Shown piece by piece: positions 36,701 to 44,454 of a DNA stretch of 64,000 bases. The DNA lies in IMG/VR virus record IMGVR_UViG_3300025057_000003, positions 1 through 64,000 of that record, one strand, 5' to 3'. The translations under genes and the position numbers were made by a program. This stretch comes from a virus. Numbering within the stretch: the first letter of the stretch is position 1; every line of letters starts with the position of its first letter. Under the pieces are notes generated by a model that ran no database searches, was not told the origin of the DNA, and was given only the letters and a program-made list of their open reading frames with translations.

Positions 36701-37182
36701 TAGAAAGTTTCGTATATAAAGGAAATCAATTCAATGCATGCGGTGATGATAAATGGCATGATTTAGATTTCAATTTTGATGAGTCAATTATTTATAATAG
36801 TGAGCAAGTATCAGGATTATTAAGATTAGAGCTAAGTCCAAAAGAAGATCCCATCAATGCATTAACATATCCAATTATAAATGCAAATGATATTCAAATA
36901 TTATATTCAAAAGAAGAACAAAAATATAGATTCAATCAGTTCTGGGATACAACCAATGACAGAGGTGAGTTTAGTAATGCTGAACAAAATATATTAATAA
37001 CACAATGTAATGGTTATATTAGAGAATTGAATGAGTTTAATTTAAATTATAACAAGGCTGAAGATCAAAGAAAGAAATTCAGACACTACTATAACAAAGT
37101 GTTATTAAGAAGAAATTTTTCAAATAATAAAAAGATGCTTCTTACATTAGTAAATTCAAAACTTAACCTATCATTTAGATAA
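30766..37182 (+). CDS. giant tail muzzle (nozzle) protein with PA14-like insertion
   Basis: A 2138-residue protein filling the muzzle position of crAss-like tails. The N-terminal third is beta-rich and contains nozzle-like features (TYSPKDQWSHARNAANNSVD near residue 26, then WQVYWDDGNNPSRTL). A hydrophobic Ala/Gly region covers about residues 685-800. Residues about 1515-1865 are a modular insertion. Short Cys modules are repeated (CPPGFVYNADLEKC, CPEGFTFNELTQLC, CNCPEGFILSN, CNCPEDYTLVY). A PA14-like beta domain lies between them (DNRTRFSLNGQLIVDFG near residue 1710), which may bind glycans. The C-terminus is helical. It is much longer than the roughly 1,400 residues I recall for known muzzles. 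Confidence 0.8.
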   Translation: MAKQQSTSSTEVNATSKGMQKDLFPTYSPKDQWSHARNAANNSVDGDVGVIGNEPANLLCAIIPYTVIGTIHTYGDQWVIYSTDDIDSEIGIFDDNKCEYTTLVNDRCLSFNRKYLITGAAKENYDCTWQVYWDDGNNPSRTLNIDDIPYIQEVVSAPGAECVLYEDTTALDCEKIRLAPLLDTPCVKLSKNVDGGQLRNGSYQAYVAYVVNTQRVTDYIGVSNIQPLFQHLTNAGSLDIQVTNLDKDFEEYELVILADNQGQKVATRIGTYSTEQSAISIDLISNSEATDVSLRDLLLRRPAYEKSDSMYVVNDYLIRQGPTEQFDFNYQPIANNIQTNWVVAEYDAEYYYKGGNKAQFMRDEVYSFFIRWVYNTGERSLSYHIPGRAPGFNSSNQFGQPLADEGPASGIDVISNSGQEFNFQVYNTASVTSINLTEPTDDGGTIIARGGMAYWQSTERYPATDPVRWADLCGEPIRHHKFPTEEISSSLELSANSGTRIRILGVEFSNIERPKFNDGTYIPNIVGYEILRGSRQGNKSILAKGIFRNMREYQIPDNEGVFGPKIGLYPNFPYNDLRADVYHYDGSAGNINWPWAGNSSSNFLGTDPVPRTDGCDTWSDSLSNFPPLTDYRRDIFTFHSPELMFKRPFLNPYEIRMYGAYSGESVGSFKASEEHPQNKLLRNGAAIIAGIIGVGYAIGQMQGTQQVKKVDATNSNTPWLPIWFLAGLANGTNVPGVNAVAAGTSTGTGAGSVAANIILNALLDEGTKLLDISLSGGSGSDIAFYVQAAIQQGLGLVPGMNGGGYERTYIKDKDTSLLPVIVKIITGVVNSRTNIAIGAQKIIDLMYNLISAEDFAFKYNSYGLFDSYHRTQSGIRFRSRNVQANYIGNTFTAFNTQFKINNLFRPDTVVIQTNDNFQIPQDLGAPQDRSRYCVGGDASGSYGDDYITNPNATQTKQISALYGALKFNYDNQYGQIEGIKQVSMSGCLYQIDTTKPDRFRYETGPIFSGDTYVGRYTEKTIMPIFSDFLYGQPDQYPYNYLQRINIPYPRFWMDTRKYDTSELATELSTLTLSNGPGLDGALPNDLFYLDRGGKCGTSLLGLFGADKGGNSAFAMRYGYMYTHVNGILDFFVESEVLLPNRDWEDSRGKRHYDNFRYTDVDELFHAQIIKEDNNYVYDYSLSASRFVTNLIPSGVIQPRDYDPDIAETCFSYYPKRLIYSLQAQEEAKKDFWRVFLPNNYRDFKDQVNVIKPINKNGAIIFFPYQSPQMFQGIDQLQTDLNTKITLGDGGLFSQAFQNLVNSEMSNEYGSCESQRGIINTPFGFFFISQAQGKIFQQNGQGLNPISNKGMKWWFNKYLPSNLIRQFPEFEFSVLADNPVIGIGCQVIYDITDDIAYFCKKDFSLKEEYEGLVTYDSELDCFVTNGNLPLKRIEILPPPISVVVPGQGESIDQNQPVTPGSKRCIEIGDPVYFDDCSWTVSYDPKAEAWISFHDWHPELCMSSINHFLTIKSGTTDIPQCPPGFVYNADLEKCVRLIDVTEDAVVSVDELAIGVPDRCPEGFTFNELTQLCEKITTAPLTCEPTVYEVCGGTQIVGNYGKFGARFYEPVDPNPANLPIQRAGSTNIEYQNGTPLTLVAQVNSTNNPTGFINIWRERLNTAGVWGNDGAGGPCPSRTSLSGRDPVNEWIGFTTCIQIPETKVYSVFIAADNRTRFSLNGQLIVDFGLSGPVENFQYGWVFPLLLPAGTSILQLEGYNDSSVAAFAAEVYDATALELAAFTTIGELDAVKVFSTEDLIGSGAVFDIGEAGLSGCNCPEGFILSNCGGELQCVQIETAEPSEGCNCPEDYTLVYFNKDEQNFTLPDGDCFNEELPPPLCRKVECLCPPGPDPDAIVTQSGQCDDVYQSGPSGNRLYINPNPRKCIYKLQEEAEPNFKVGGIWRHNYRCDLFANYYNVDYPWEVELIESTGQNVMTLRSIEYQLESFVYKGNQFNACGDDKWHDLDFNFDESIIYNSEQVSGLLRLELSPKEDPINALTYPIINANDIQILYSKEEQKYRFNQFWDTTNDRGEFSNAEQNILITQCNGYIRELNEFNLNYNKAEDQRKKFRHYYNKVLLRRNFSNNKKMLLTLVNSKLNLSFR

Positions 37183-40100
37183 TGAAAAAGTCATATTCAA
37201 ACATAGAGCGTAGAGGTTTACCGGGTGGACCCAATGAAGAAATAAATTTTAGCAACTTAAGTTATTCAACTCAAGGCTATAAAAGATTTAGTCCAGATGT
37301 AAACAATCCATTTAATCTTATTAATTCAGGAAGAATTACAATGAAAGATGTGGACTTTCCTGTTACGGGTATTGATAATCTTGGATATAGAATGACAATG
37401 ATGCCAGATGAAGAATATGAATTTCCAGGTAATGAAGTATTAGAAATACCTCACAGAACTCTAGAGAGCTTGCAACCGCATCATAAAGATCATCATAATA
37501 ATATACATGCTTTTGCTGGTATAACAGGAGATGCTGTTAACCATATGGGAGTATATGGAGGATTTGATACAAAGCATTTTGGTTTACATGGCTCTTATTT
37601 AAAACCTTTACAACAAATAGCACATAACTCAGGTGATATGCATTTAAGTGCAGAGTATAGAGGTGGTAATAATAGATTAAACTTTAATGTAGGCCCTACA
37701 TTTAATATGCATGGTGGCCATCCTAGCTTTGGAGTACAAGGTGGTTTAAGATTTAACTTTCAACCAGGTGGTGAGATAGAAGAAGATATGATGTATTCTC
37801 AACCTATTGAAGATATTATTAGTGATAGGAAGAATGATAGCTATGAGTACAAAAGATCTCAAGATCCTAGAACAGGGGCAATGAGTTATTATCAAAGAAA
37901 GAAAGGTTCTAACACTTGGAGAGATGCGGGCAAAGAGGGAAGTACAGGATACAGAGCTGTAACTAATGTATTTGGGGATGACAAGACCGGCTATGCAAAC
38001 TCACCAGAGAGAGCTCAGTTTCTAGATAAAATGAAGATGAACTATAGAATGAAGGACCAAAATTATATTAGAGGTCTTTTAGATAAAGCAAATCATCCTT
38101 TAGATTTAGTTTATGGTAATCCACAATTAGGCATACCTGCTTTTGGAGAACAGATTAAAAATATGTCTGAGTATAGAGAAGATTTTTTTGATCCATATGG
38201 AGATCAAGAAGATAAATATTTTGCAGAGTATGCGGCAACTCCACAAGAAAGAAAAGCTGCTGCACAACGGGCAAGACAAAATTATTTAAGTAATGTAGGT
38301 AGAACTGAAGAGGAAGATCAAATATATGAAGCAAAAAGACAAAAAGAAATTGATGAAGAGCATGCTAAATGGAGAGCAGAAAGAGAAAAAGATAGATTAG
38401 AAATGGGTCATGATGGCTTTGGTGGAAATGTAGTTGGTGGATGGGAATACACAGGTCAAACTCCAGATGAATATTATGCAGATATGCAAGACTCTGGACT
38501 TGGGGAGATAATGGATTATACAGGTATGACCACAGCAATGAATGTACTTGGTGTAACTGATATTATGAAATTAGGTATGGATGTTGAAGAAAAAGGTATA
38601 GGTGCTTTAACTGATGGAGGTAATTTGTTGACTGTAGCAGGTTTAATTCCTGGTATTGGTATGCTTGGTAAAGGTGCAAATCTTGTGGGAAAAGGTAGTA
38701 AACTTATTAAAACAGGAAAGAACGTAACAAAAGCTATAGATACAGGAAGAGATGTATATAATAAAGCATTAAAGCCAATTAATAAAACTTTAAATAAAAT
38801 TGGAGATGCTAAAAGCAGCAGTAAAATTTTAAATAAATACGGTGTTGGAAGCTTGAGTGATTTTAATAAAAATGTTCTAAAGAAAAATATAATATCATCA
38901 TCTAATCCAGCAATGCAAAAAAATATAGATAATGTTTTTAATACTACTAAAAAGCTTGGATTATCAAATGACTTATGGGGTGCAGCTACTGGATATGGAA
39001 TGTATAATTCATTAGATGCTGTAGATAGAATAGTGCATGGTGAAGGTAGTACAGATGATTTTGTCAAAGCAGGATTAAATTTTATACCAGGTGCAAATAT
39101 TGCTAAATCAACAGGTTTAGCTACGTATGGAACAAAGGCTGGTTTAAAGGCTATAGATAAATCAGGAGTATTTGATGATGAAAAAAATGAACGTCAAATA
39201 TCTCAACAAAACAACCAATTAAGAACAACAATGTTTCAAGGCGGTGGTGAAAGCGGAAGACGTAACTTAAATGATCTTTATGTTTCACCTTCAGATTTAG
39301 CTTATTTAAATAGACCATCTACAAAGAATGATCCTAATGAATATTATTGTAACCCGGGTGATGTAGGTTGTTTAGCAAGCTCTTATGATGCATATGATAA
39401 ACTTGTTGGACAAAGATATAGAAGTGATGAATTTTTATCGGAGCAAGGTTTAAAAAAATCTCTAGGCTTGCAAAGTTTACCAAGCCGATGGGATTCTCGT
39501 TCCGGAACAGGATATGACTGGGACCCAGAAACAAATGATTTTGTTTATTATAAAAATGACCAGGAAACAAAAAGATATAAGCCTGGATCTACCACACATG
39601 ATTGGATCATGAAGTATAAAGATTATTTCCAAAAAGGATATGAGGGAGAAGAGCAAGGTGGAGGATATGACTTTACAGCTGATAGCTGGGATATACATGG
39701 GATTCTTGTAGATCAAGGTGGAAAGAATGTATTTACTGGCGGTACTGAGTGGGATAACTATAACAAAACGGGTAACATAATGACTCCTGAGAAATTAAAA
39801 AACCTTTATTCAGAAATGACTCCCGGAACAATAATAGGTTTTAATAATTATAATAAAGGACTCAATCCTAAAAAAGGATTAACAGGTTCTGGTCATAGTA
39901 CCCAAGTTGTTGGTTATGATGAAAGAGGTGTTCCTGTAATATATGATTATGGTGATTATCTTCCAATTGATAAACTTGGTTTAGAACAGGGAGGTTTATA
40001 TAGTATAGATCAAATAAGTAATATCACTATACCAAAAGAACATATAGGAAAAAATTTAGAATGGGCAAAAGAAAAAGGTTATTGGACAGGCGAAGATCCT

Positions 40101-41300
40101 AAAGATTTAAATCTTAATTTAGAACCTATACTATCAAGATGGGGTCAAGATGATGATGAGCTTCCTGATTTTTATGCAGGTTTAAAAGATGAAAAGTTTA
40201 ATTTGATGGATGATCTTAACCTTAAAGAAAGTCAATATGATCAAATGGCCGCTGCACTTATAGGCATTGCAATGGAAGAAACAGAAGGTGGAGGTGGTTT
40301 CCAACATAATATAGAACAACTTTTACCTGGTACGGCAGGTCAAGATACTTCTGGTTTAACTCAATTAATGTGGTCTAATATTGCAGACGATGAAAAATTA
40401 AAGAAGATTGCTGAAAAGTATGGAATTACTAAACAATCAGATTTAAAAGATTCTAAAAAGTCTGCTATTGCTTCTATGATATATGGATCAAGAAACTATT
40501 TAGCCGCACAAAAGAATTTAAAGGCGGGAAAAAAAGAAGGTATTAGAACATATTATCCTCCAGGTTGGAAAGGCACACTTAAAAGATTAAAAGGAGATAA
40601 CCAAGTATATGATGGAAAAACATTTATAACAGAAGGTGGAAAACAAATAGATTTATTTACTGGAAATAATTGGTCGGGTATTGGCTGGACAAAAGACTTA
40701 GAGGATATTCAAGAACAACTTGATGCTGCATCTGAAGCTGAAGGAATACCCGGTAGATACACAGCACGTAAAACTACAGATGATGATGGAGATGAAGTAA
40801 TTGTTATAGATAAAAAGACTTTAGGTAATGCAGATATGGATCCTATAGATGCATTTATTTATAATTGGAATTCACCTTATGCCTTAACATCTGGGGATGC
40901 TCAGGGTGGATCTGGTTATGTTAAAAATGTTAAGAGTTGGATGGATCAGATAAAAATGCAAGCTGGTGGTGAAATTACTCCAGAGCATGTTCAACAAAAA
41001 CAAAAAACGTTGGAAGAAGAGTTAGCTAAAATGGAACAATATAATTTGAATCCTGCTCAGAAGATGCAACTTACAGAATCACTTATTGATGCATATAATG
41101 ATACGGTTCCTTATAAATTTAAAATGGGTGGCCCAACTCTTCAACCAGAATTCCAAATGTATAAAGATTATATAGTGGGTAAAGATGAGAGTGAGGATGC
41201 TAGAAGAAACTATGATAAACTTAATAGAGTTTACTATAGAGAAGCCAAAATCAAAAACATGAAACCGGCTAACTATATAATGAGTGAGCTGATATCTTAA
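37182..41300 (+). CDS. giant virion protein with cysteine-peptidase-like and lytic-transglycosylase-like domains
   Basis: A 1372-residue protein, judged to be ejected cargo. Visible parts: a region of alternating strands at residues about 122-197 ending GLRFNF, like outer-membrane beta hairpins; a module at about 199-285 shared with the next protein; a hydrophobic helix region (about 480-520); a papain/NlpC-like domain with GDVGCLASSYDAY (C730) and SGHSTQVVGYD (H905); and a transglycosylase-like region GIAMEETEGG (E1032/E1033) with a GLTQLM motif. These could cut the peptide and glycan parts of peptidoglycan during entry. Double-Gly motifs (FQPGGE, FQGGGES, MQAGGE, KMGGP) flank domains. Start and stop of neighbours overlap by one base. 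Confidence 0.75.
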   Translation: MKKSYSNIERRGLPGGPNEEINFSNLSYSTQGYKRFSPDVNNPFNLINSGRITMKDVDFPVTGIDNLGYRMTMMPDEEYEFPGNEVLEIPHRTLESLQPHHKDHHNNIHAFAGITGDAVNHMGVYGGFDTKHFGLHGSYLKPLQQIAHNSGDMHLSAEYRGGNNRLNFNVGPTFNMHGGHPSFGVQGGLRFNFQPGGEIEEDMMYSQPIEDIISDRKNDSYEYKRSQDPRTGAMSYYQRKKGSNTWRDAGKEGSTGYRAVTNVFGDDKTGYANSPERAQFLDKMKMNYRMKDQNYIRGLLDKANHPLDLVYGNPQLGIPAFGEQIKNMSEYREDFFDPYGDQEDKYFAEYAATPQERKAAAQRARQNYLSNVGRTEEEDQIYEAKRQKEIDEEHAKWRAEREKDRLEMGHDGFGGNVVGGWEYTGQTPDEYYADMQDSGLGEIMDYTGMTTAMNVLGVTDIMKLGMDVEEKGIGALTDGGNLLTVAGLIPGIGMLGKGANLVGKGSKLIKTGKNVTKAIDTGRDVYNKALKPINKTLNKIGDAKSSSKILNKYGVGSLSDFNKNVLKKNIISSSNPAMQKNIDNVFNTTKKLGLSNDLWGAATGYGMYNSLDAVDRIVHGEGSTDDFVKAGLNFIPGANIAKSTGLATYGTKAGLKAIDKSGVFDDEKNERQISQQNNQLRTTMFQGGGESGRRNLNDLYVSPSDLAYLNRPSTKNDPNEYYCNPGDVGCLASSYDAYDKLVGQRYRSDEFLSEQGLKKSLGLQSLPSRWDSRSGTGYDWDPETNDFVYYKNDQETKRYKPGSTTHDWIMKYKDYFQKGYEGEEQGGGYDFTADSWDIHGILVDQGGKNVFTGGTEWDNYNKTGNIMTPEKLKNLYSEMTPGTIIGFNNYNKGLNPKKGLTGSGHSTQVVGYDERGVPVIYDYGDYLPIDKLGLEQGGLYSIDQISNITIPKEHIGKNLEWAKEKGYWTGEDPKDLNLNLEPILSRWGQDDDELPDFYAGLKDEKFNLMDDLNLKESQYDQMAAALIGIAMEETEGGGGFQHNIEQLLPGTAGQDTSGLTQLMWSNIADDEKLKKIAEKYGITKQSDLKDSKKSAIASMIYGSRNYLAAQKNLKAGKKEGIRTYYPPGWKGTLKRLKGDNQVYDGKTFITEGGKQIDLFTGNNWSGIGWTKDLEDIQEQLDAASEAEGIPGRYTARKTTDDDGDEVIVIDKKTLGNADMDPIDAFIYNWNSPYALTSGDAQGGSGYVKNVKSWMDQIKMQAGGEITPEHVQQKQKTLEEELAKMEQYNLNPAQKMQLTESLIDAYNDTVPYKFKMGGPTLQPEFQMYKDYIVGKDESEDARRNYDKLNRVYYREAKIKNMKPANYIMSELIS

Positions 41301-41320
41301 ATTATAAATTAGTAAATGTT

Positions 41321-41350
41321 AGTAATTATTTGTATATTATAATTGTATGT
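41321..41350 (+). promoter_or_regulatory. candidate promoter (TTTGTATATTATAATTGTATG)
   Basis: In the 63-base gap before the gene at 41364, near-identical to the element at 21188. It would give the second wall hydrolase and following cargo genes their own late start. Confidence 0.55.
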
Positions 41351-41363
41351 AATAATATAAAAA

Positions 41364-44300
41364 ATGGGTTATAGAGATTTAAACAATAGAGGTTTGCATG
41401 CAATGAGGATGCAGCAATTTATGCAAGGAGGTGGTCAACCACAAATGGCGCCACCACAAATGGAAGCAAAGCAATCCCCTATAGATGAACTAATACCTGC
41501 TATAAAGTCAGCTCTAGAACAAGGTGCTGCTTTACCAGACGTTATTGTTAGTTTAGCGCAAAATCAAGTTCCAATTGAAGCTATCCAACAAGCTTTAATG
41601 GCAGCAGGTATAGCTCAAGAAGAAATTCAGCAAGCTTTTCAAATGCTGCAACAACAGCAGGCTGAACTTGAAAGTCAATCTCAACAAACAGAAGGACCTG
41701 TTGAACCTTCTGCTCAACCACAAGGAGGGGCACCTGCTCCAGAAATGGCGCCTGAGCAAGCTCAAATGCCAATGGCACAAGGAGGTGCTGAAATTGGATT
41801 TGCTCAACAAGGTCAAAATAATGTAGGACCTTCTATTAACTCAGATATCCCAGAATACCAAGAACCTATTGAAGAAGTCATCAGTGAAAGACTTGATGAA
41901 GAAGGTAAGGTAATAAAGGATAATTGGGAATACAAAAAAACTACAGATCCTAACACAGGTCAGATTTTTTATGAACGAAGAAAAAAGGGAAGTAAAAACT
42001 GGATTGATGCAGGAGAAGAAGGTAGTAATTCATATAGAGCTATTACAGATATTTTTGGTGATGACAAGACAAATTGGAAAAGTTCTCCAGAAAGAGCGGA
42101 TCATGTAGCAGGTCTAAAGCAAGGCTATAGGGATATGATGGCAGCACAAAAAGCTAAAGAGTTAGAGGCTGCAGCTCAAGAGCAAGGTATAGACTTTTCA
42201 AAATATGGTGTTAAGGTAATAAATTATCCATATGAATATAAAGGTATGCCTCCTGGACACATTGAAGCCGTATTCTATGATAAAGAAACAGGTGAACCAA
42301 TGAATGAAGTTGGTGGGATATCAACTAGAATTAATAGATGGGGTTCAGGTTATGGTGGCGATGGTCCAAGAATAACAGGAGATGAAGGTTATACTCAAGC
42401 ACTGGTAGATTTTGATGCTTTAAACATGCCAGGTGTTAGAAGTGCAGACTTAGATTTGACTCCAGAACAAATGATGCAATTTATCGCTGAGGCTAATAAG
42501 TTCAAAGGTACATCTTATAAGAATTTAAATGAAAAACAAAAGAATTTCTTAAAGATGATTAACCCTGATATTAGCCAAATACCTATGGCTTTTGGTACGG
42601 GTAGTGATGATAATTATGATTTCTTAACTTCCAATTGTGCAGATGGTGTTTGTAGAGGATTAGGTTTAGATAGAGATCAGTTTACATCTGCAGGAATAAC
42701 TAATCCAGAAAAAGTTATGGATTACATTTTACAAGGTAATAATATAAGCAATGTACAAGGAAAAAAAGGACCAAGTAAAGAAGAGTTTTTAAAAAATGTA
42801 ATTGATCAATCTGGAATTAATAAGTATACAATTGGCGGCTTATCTGATAAAAATATAAACATGTTGTCTGATTTTGTAGATAATATATCTAGAGAAGAGG
42901 CACAAAATCTAGCAACATATGCACCAATAGCTGCTCACTATGGTAACAAAACAAAAGAGGTTCTTAATAGAGGTATTGACTTAGATCAGTCCTTCGGAGA
43001 TATGCTTACAAATACTGGTAACTATTGGCGTGATTTAATTAAGAATAGTGCTGCAACTGGAATTGCAGGATATATGGCTCTTCCAGATGGTACTATACCA
43101 ACTGCGTTAGATGCTGGAGCAAGGGAATATATTTATGAGCCCATAAAAGATGCAACTGGTGGTTTAATTGATTTAGATCAATCTGCGGGTGACATGTTTG
43201 ACAACACAGTAAAATATTGGAAAAGAGAAGGAATTGGCGGTCTTTGGCCTTTTGAACAGGGGGGACAACCAAATAAATATTCAAGTATAATAAATGGTAA
43301 TAAAATGAAATATTCAAATCTATTTAAAAATGGAGGTGGTTATAATAACCCAGGCTTTAGATCATTACCTCAATATGTTCAAAACAAAATAAAAAGGAAT
43401 GCTCAGGAGGGAACTGAAATAGCAGAAGCTATACCTTTAGATATATCTGCAGAACAACAAGCATATATGGATGCTAAAGCTGCATATGATGCTGAGATGG
43501 CTAGAGTGCAGGGTGTTAGAAATAAGACTGCAGAGTTAGCTAGAAAATATGGTGATGCTAATGCATCTTACTCAGATGTAGGTATATCAGATAGATTAGC
43601 AAATTGGATTAATGATACAGGTTTTGCTTGTAATACATATTCTTGTCAGATTATGAGAGAAGCTGGAGCAACAATTCCACAAGGAACCGAACCATTTGAA
43701 ATGAATGGTAGAACATATCGTCCTGGAGATAAGCTTCCTATTATACCAGGTAATGCTCAATTTAACTCTTACGCTGATAAGTTAGGATTTGAACTTATGC
43801 CCAAAGGTACATTGCCAACAGAAGCTGGAGATCTTGTTAGAGGGCATATGTATAATGCAGGTCCGGGTGCAAGTAGCGGTTCATTTCATAGTGTGCTTTC
43901 TGCAGGGTATGGTGATGATGAAATTTTAGATCTATATAATAACCCAGGAGGTGTGTATTCAGGATATCAAAAATCTGGATTTGAAGGTAGTGATCCTGAC
44001 TTTTATACAAATGATTCTGGTGTAATGAGATATGTTGGAGACTCAATAAGATTAAAAGAAGCAATGGATAAAGCTAAGCAAGCATATGATGCAACCATGC
44101 CTCTTGATCAATCAGTAGTTGATTCAAATCCAAACTCTATAGCAAACCTTACTAGGCAATATGGAGGTGAAGGTATGGCAGAAATTCAGCAAGGTCCTCA
44201 ACGTACACCTAGCACGGAAGAATTAATGGCTATAATACAAAAACAACAGATGCAAATGCAACAAATGCAAATGCAGATGCAACAAATGATGCAGGCGCAA

Positions 44301-44453
44301 CAAGCGGAAAAAGAAGTTGGGCAAGCAGAAATGGCAATGCAACCTACTTATAGAACGCAGAGTGCTCAAAAGCAATCTGGAGGAACAGTAGAACTTGATA
44401 CTGAAACAATAGCAAAGATAATGGCTGCCGGTGGTAGCGTTAAATTTAAATAA
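41364..44453 (+). CDS. giant virion protein with two NlpC/P60-like cysteine domains
   Basis: A 1029-residue protein. Residues 1-150 are Gln/Ala/Pro-rich and probably disordered or helical. Residues about 163-250 repeat the module of the preceding protein (QEPIEEVISERL, then KGSKNWIDAGEEGSNSYRAI, then IFGDDKTNWKSSPERA). A first Cys domain has SNCADGVCRGLGL (C425, C430). A second has FACNTYSCQIMREAG (C756) and SFHSVLSAGYGD (H842), the NlpC/P60 order. The C-terminus is again Gln/Met-rich. Double-Gly motifs occur at FMQGGGQ, MAQGGAE, FEQGGQP, FKNGGGY, RQYGGEG and QKSGGTV. It probably acts on cell-wall peptides during DNA entry. Confidence 0.72.
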   Translation: MGYRDLNNRGLHAMRMQQFMQGGGQPQMAPPQMEAKQSPIDELIPAIKSALEQGAALPDVIVSLAQNQVPIEAIQQALMAAGIAQEEIQQAFQMLQQQQAELESQSQQTEGPVEPSAQPQGGAPAPEMAPEQAQMPMAQGGAEIGFAQQGQNNVGPSINSDIPEYQEPIEEVISERLDEEGKVIKDNWEYKKTTDPNTGQIFYERRKKGSKNWIDAGEEGSNSYRAITDIFGDDKTNWKSSPERADHVAGLKQGYRDMMAAQKAKELEAAAQEQGIDFSKYGVKVINYPYEYKGMPPGHIEAVFYDKETGEPMNEVGGISTRINRWGSGYGGDGPRITGDEGYTQALVDFDALNMPGVRSADLDLTPEQMMQFIAEANKFKGTSYKNLNEKQKNFLKMINPDISQIPMAFGTGSDDNYDFLTSNCADGVCRGLGLDRDQFTSAGITNPEKVMDYILQGNNISNVQGKKGPSKEEFLKNVIDQSGINKYTIGGLSDKNINMLSDFVDNISREEAQNLATYAPIAAHYGNKTKEVLNRGIDLDQSFGDMLTNTGNYWRDLIKNSAATGIAGYMALPDGTIPTALDAGAREYIYEPIKDATGGLIDLDQSAGDMFDNTVKYWKREGIGGLWPFEQGGQPNKYSSIINGNKMKYSNLFKNGGGYNNPGFRSLPQYVQNKIKRNAQEGTEIAEAIPLDISAEQQAYMDAKAAYDAEMARVQGVRNKTAELARKYGDANASYSDVGISDRLANWINDTGFACNTYSCQIMREAGATIPQGTEPFEMNGRTYRPGDKLPIIPGNAQFNSYADKLGFELMPKGTLPTEAGDLVRGHMYNAGPGASSGSFHSVLSAGYGDDEILDLYNNPGGVYSGYQKSGFEGSDPDFYTNDSGVMRYVGDSIRLKEAMDKAKQAYDATMPLDQSVVDSNPNSIANLTRQYGGEGMAEIQQGPQRTPSTEELMAIIQKQQMQMQQMQMQMQQMMQAQQAEKEVGQAEMAMQPTYRTQSAQKQSGGTVELDTETIAKIMAAGGSVKFK

Positions 44454-44454
44454 T

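Noticed and set aside
38516-39067. 183-residue minus-strand ORF
   Set aside because: Shadow of the giant cargo gene; hydrophobic low-complexity translation and no leader.
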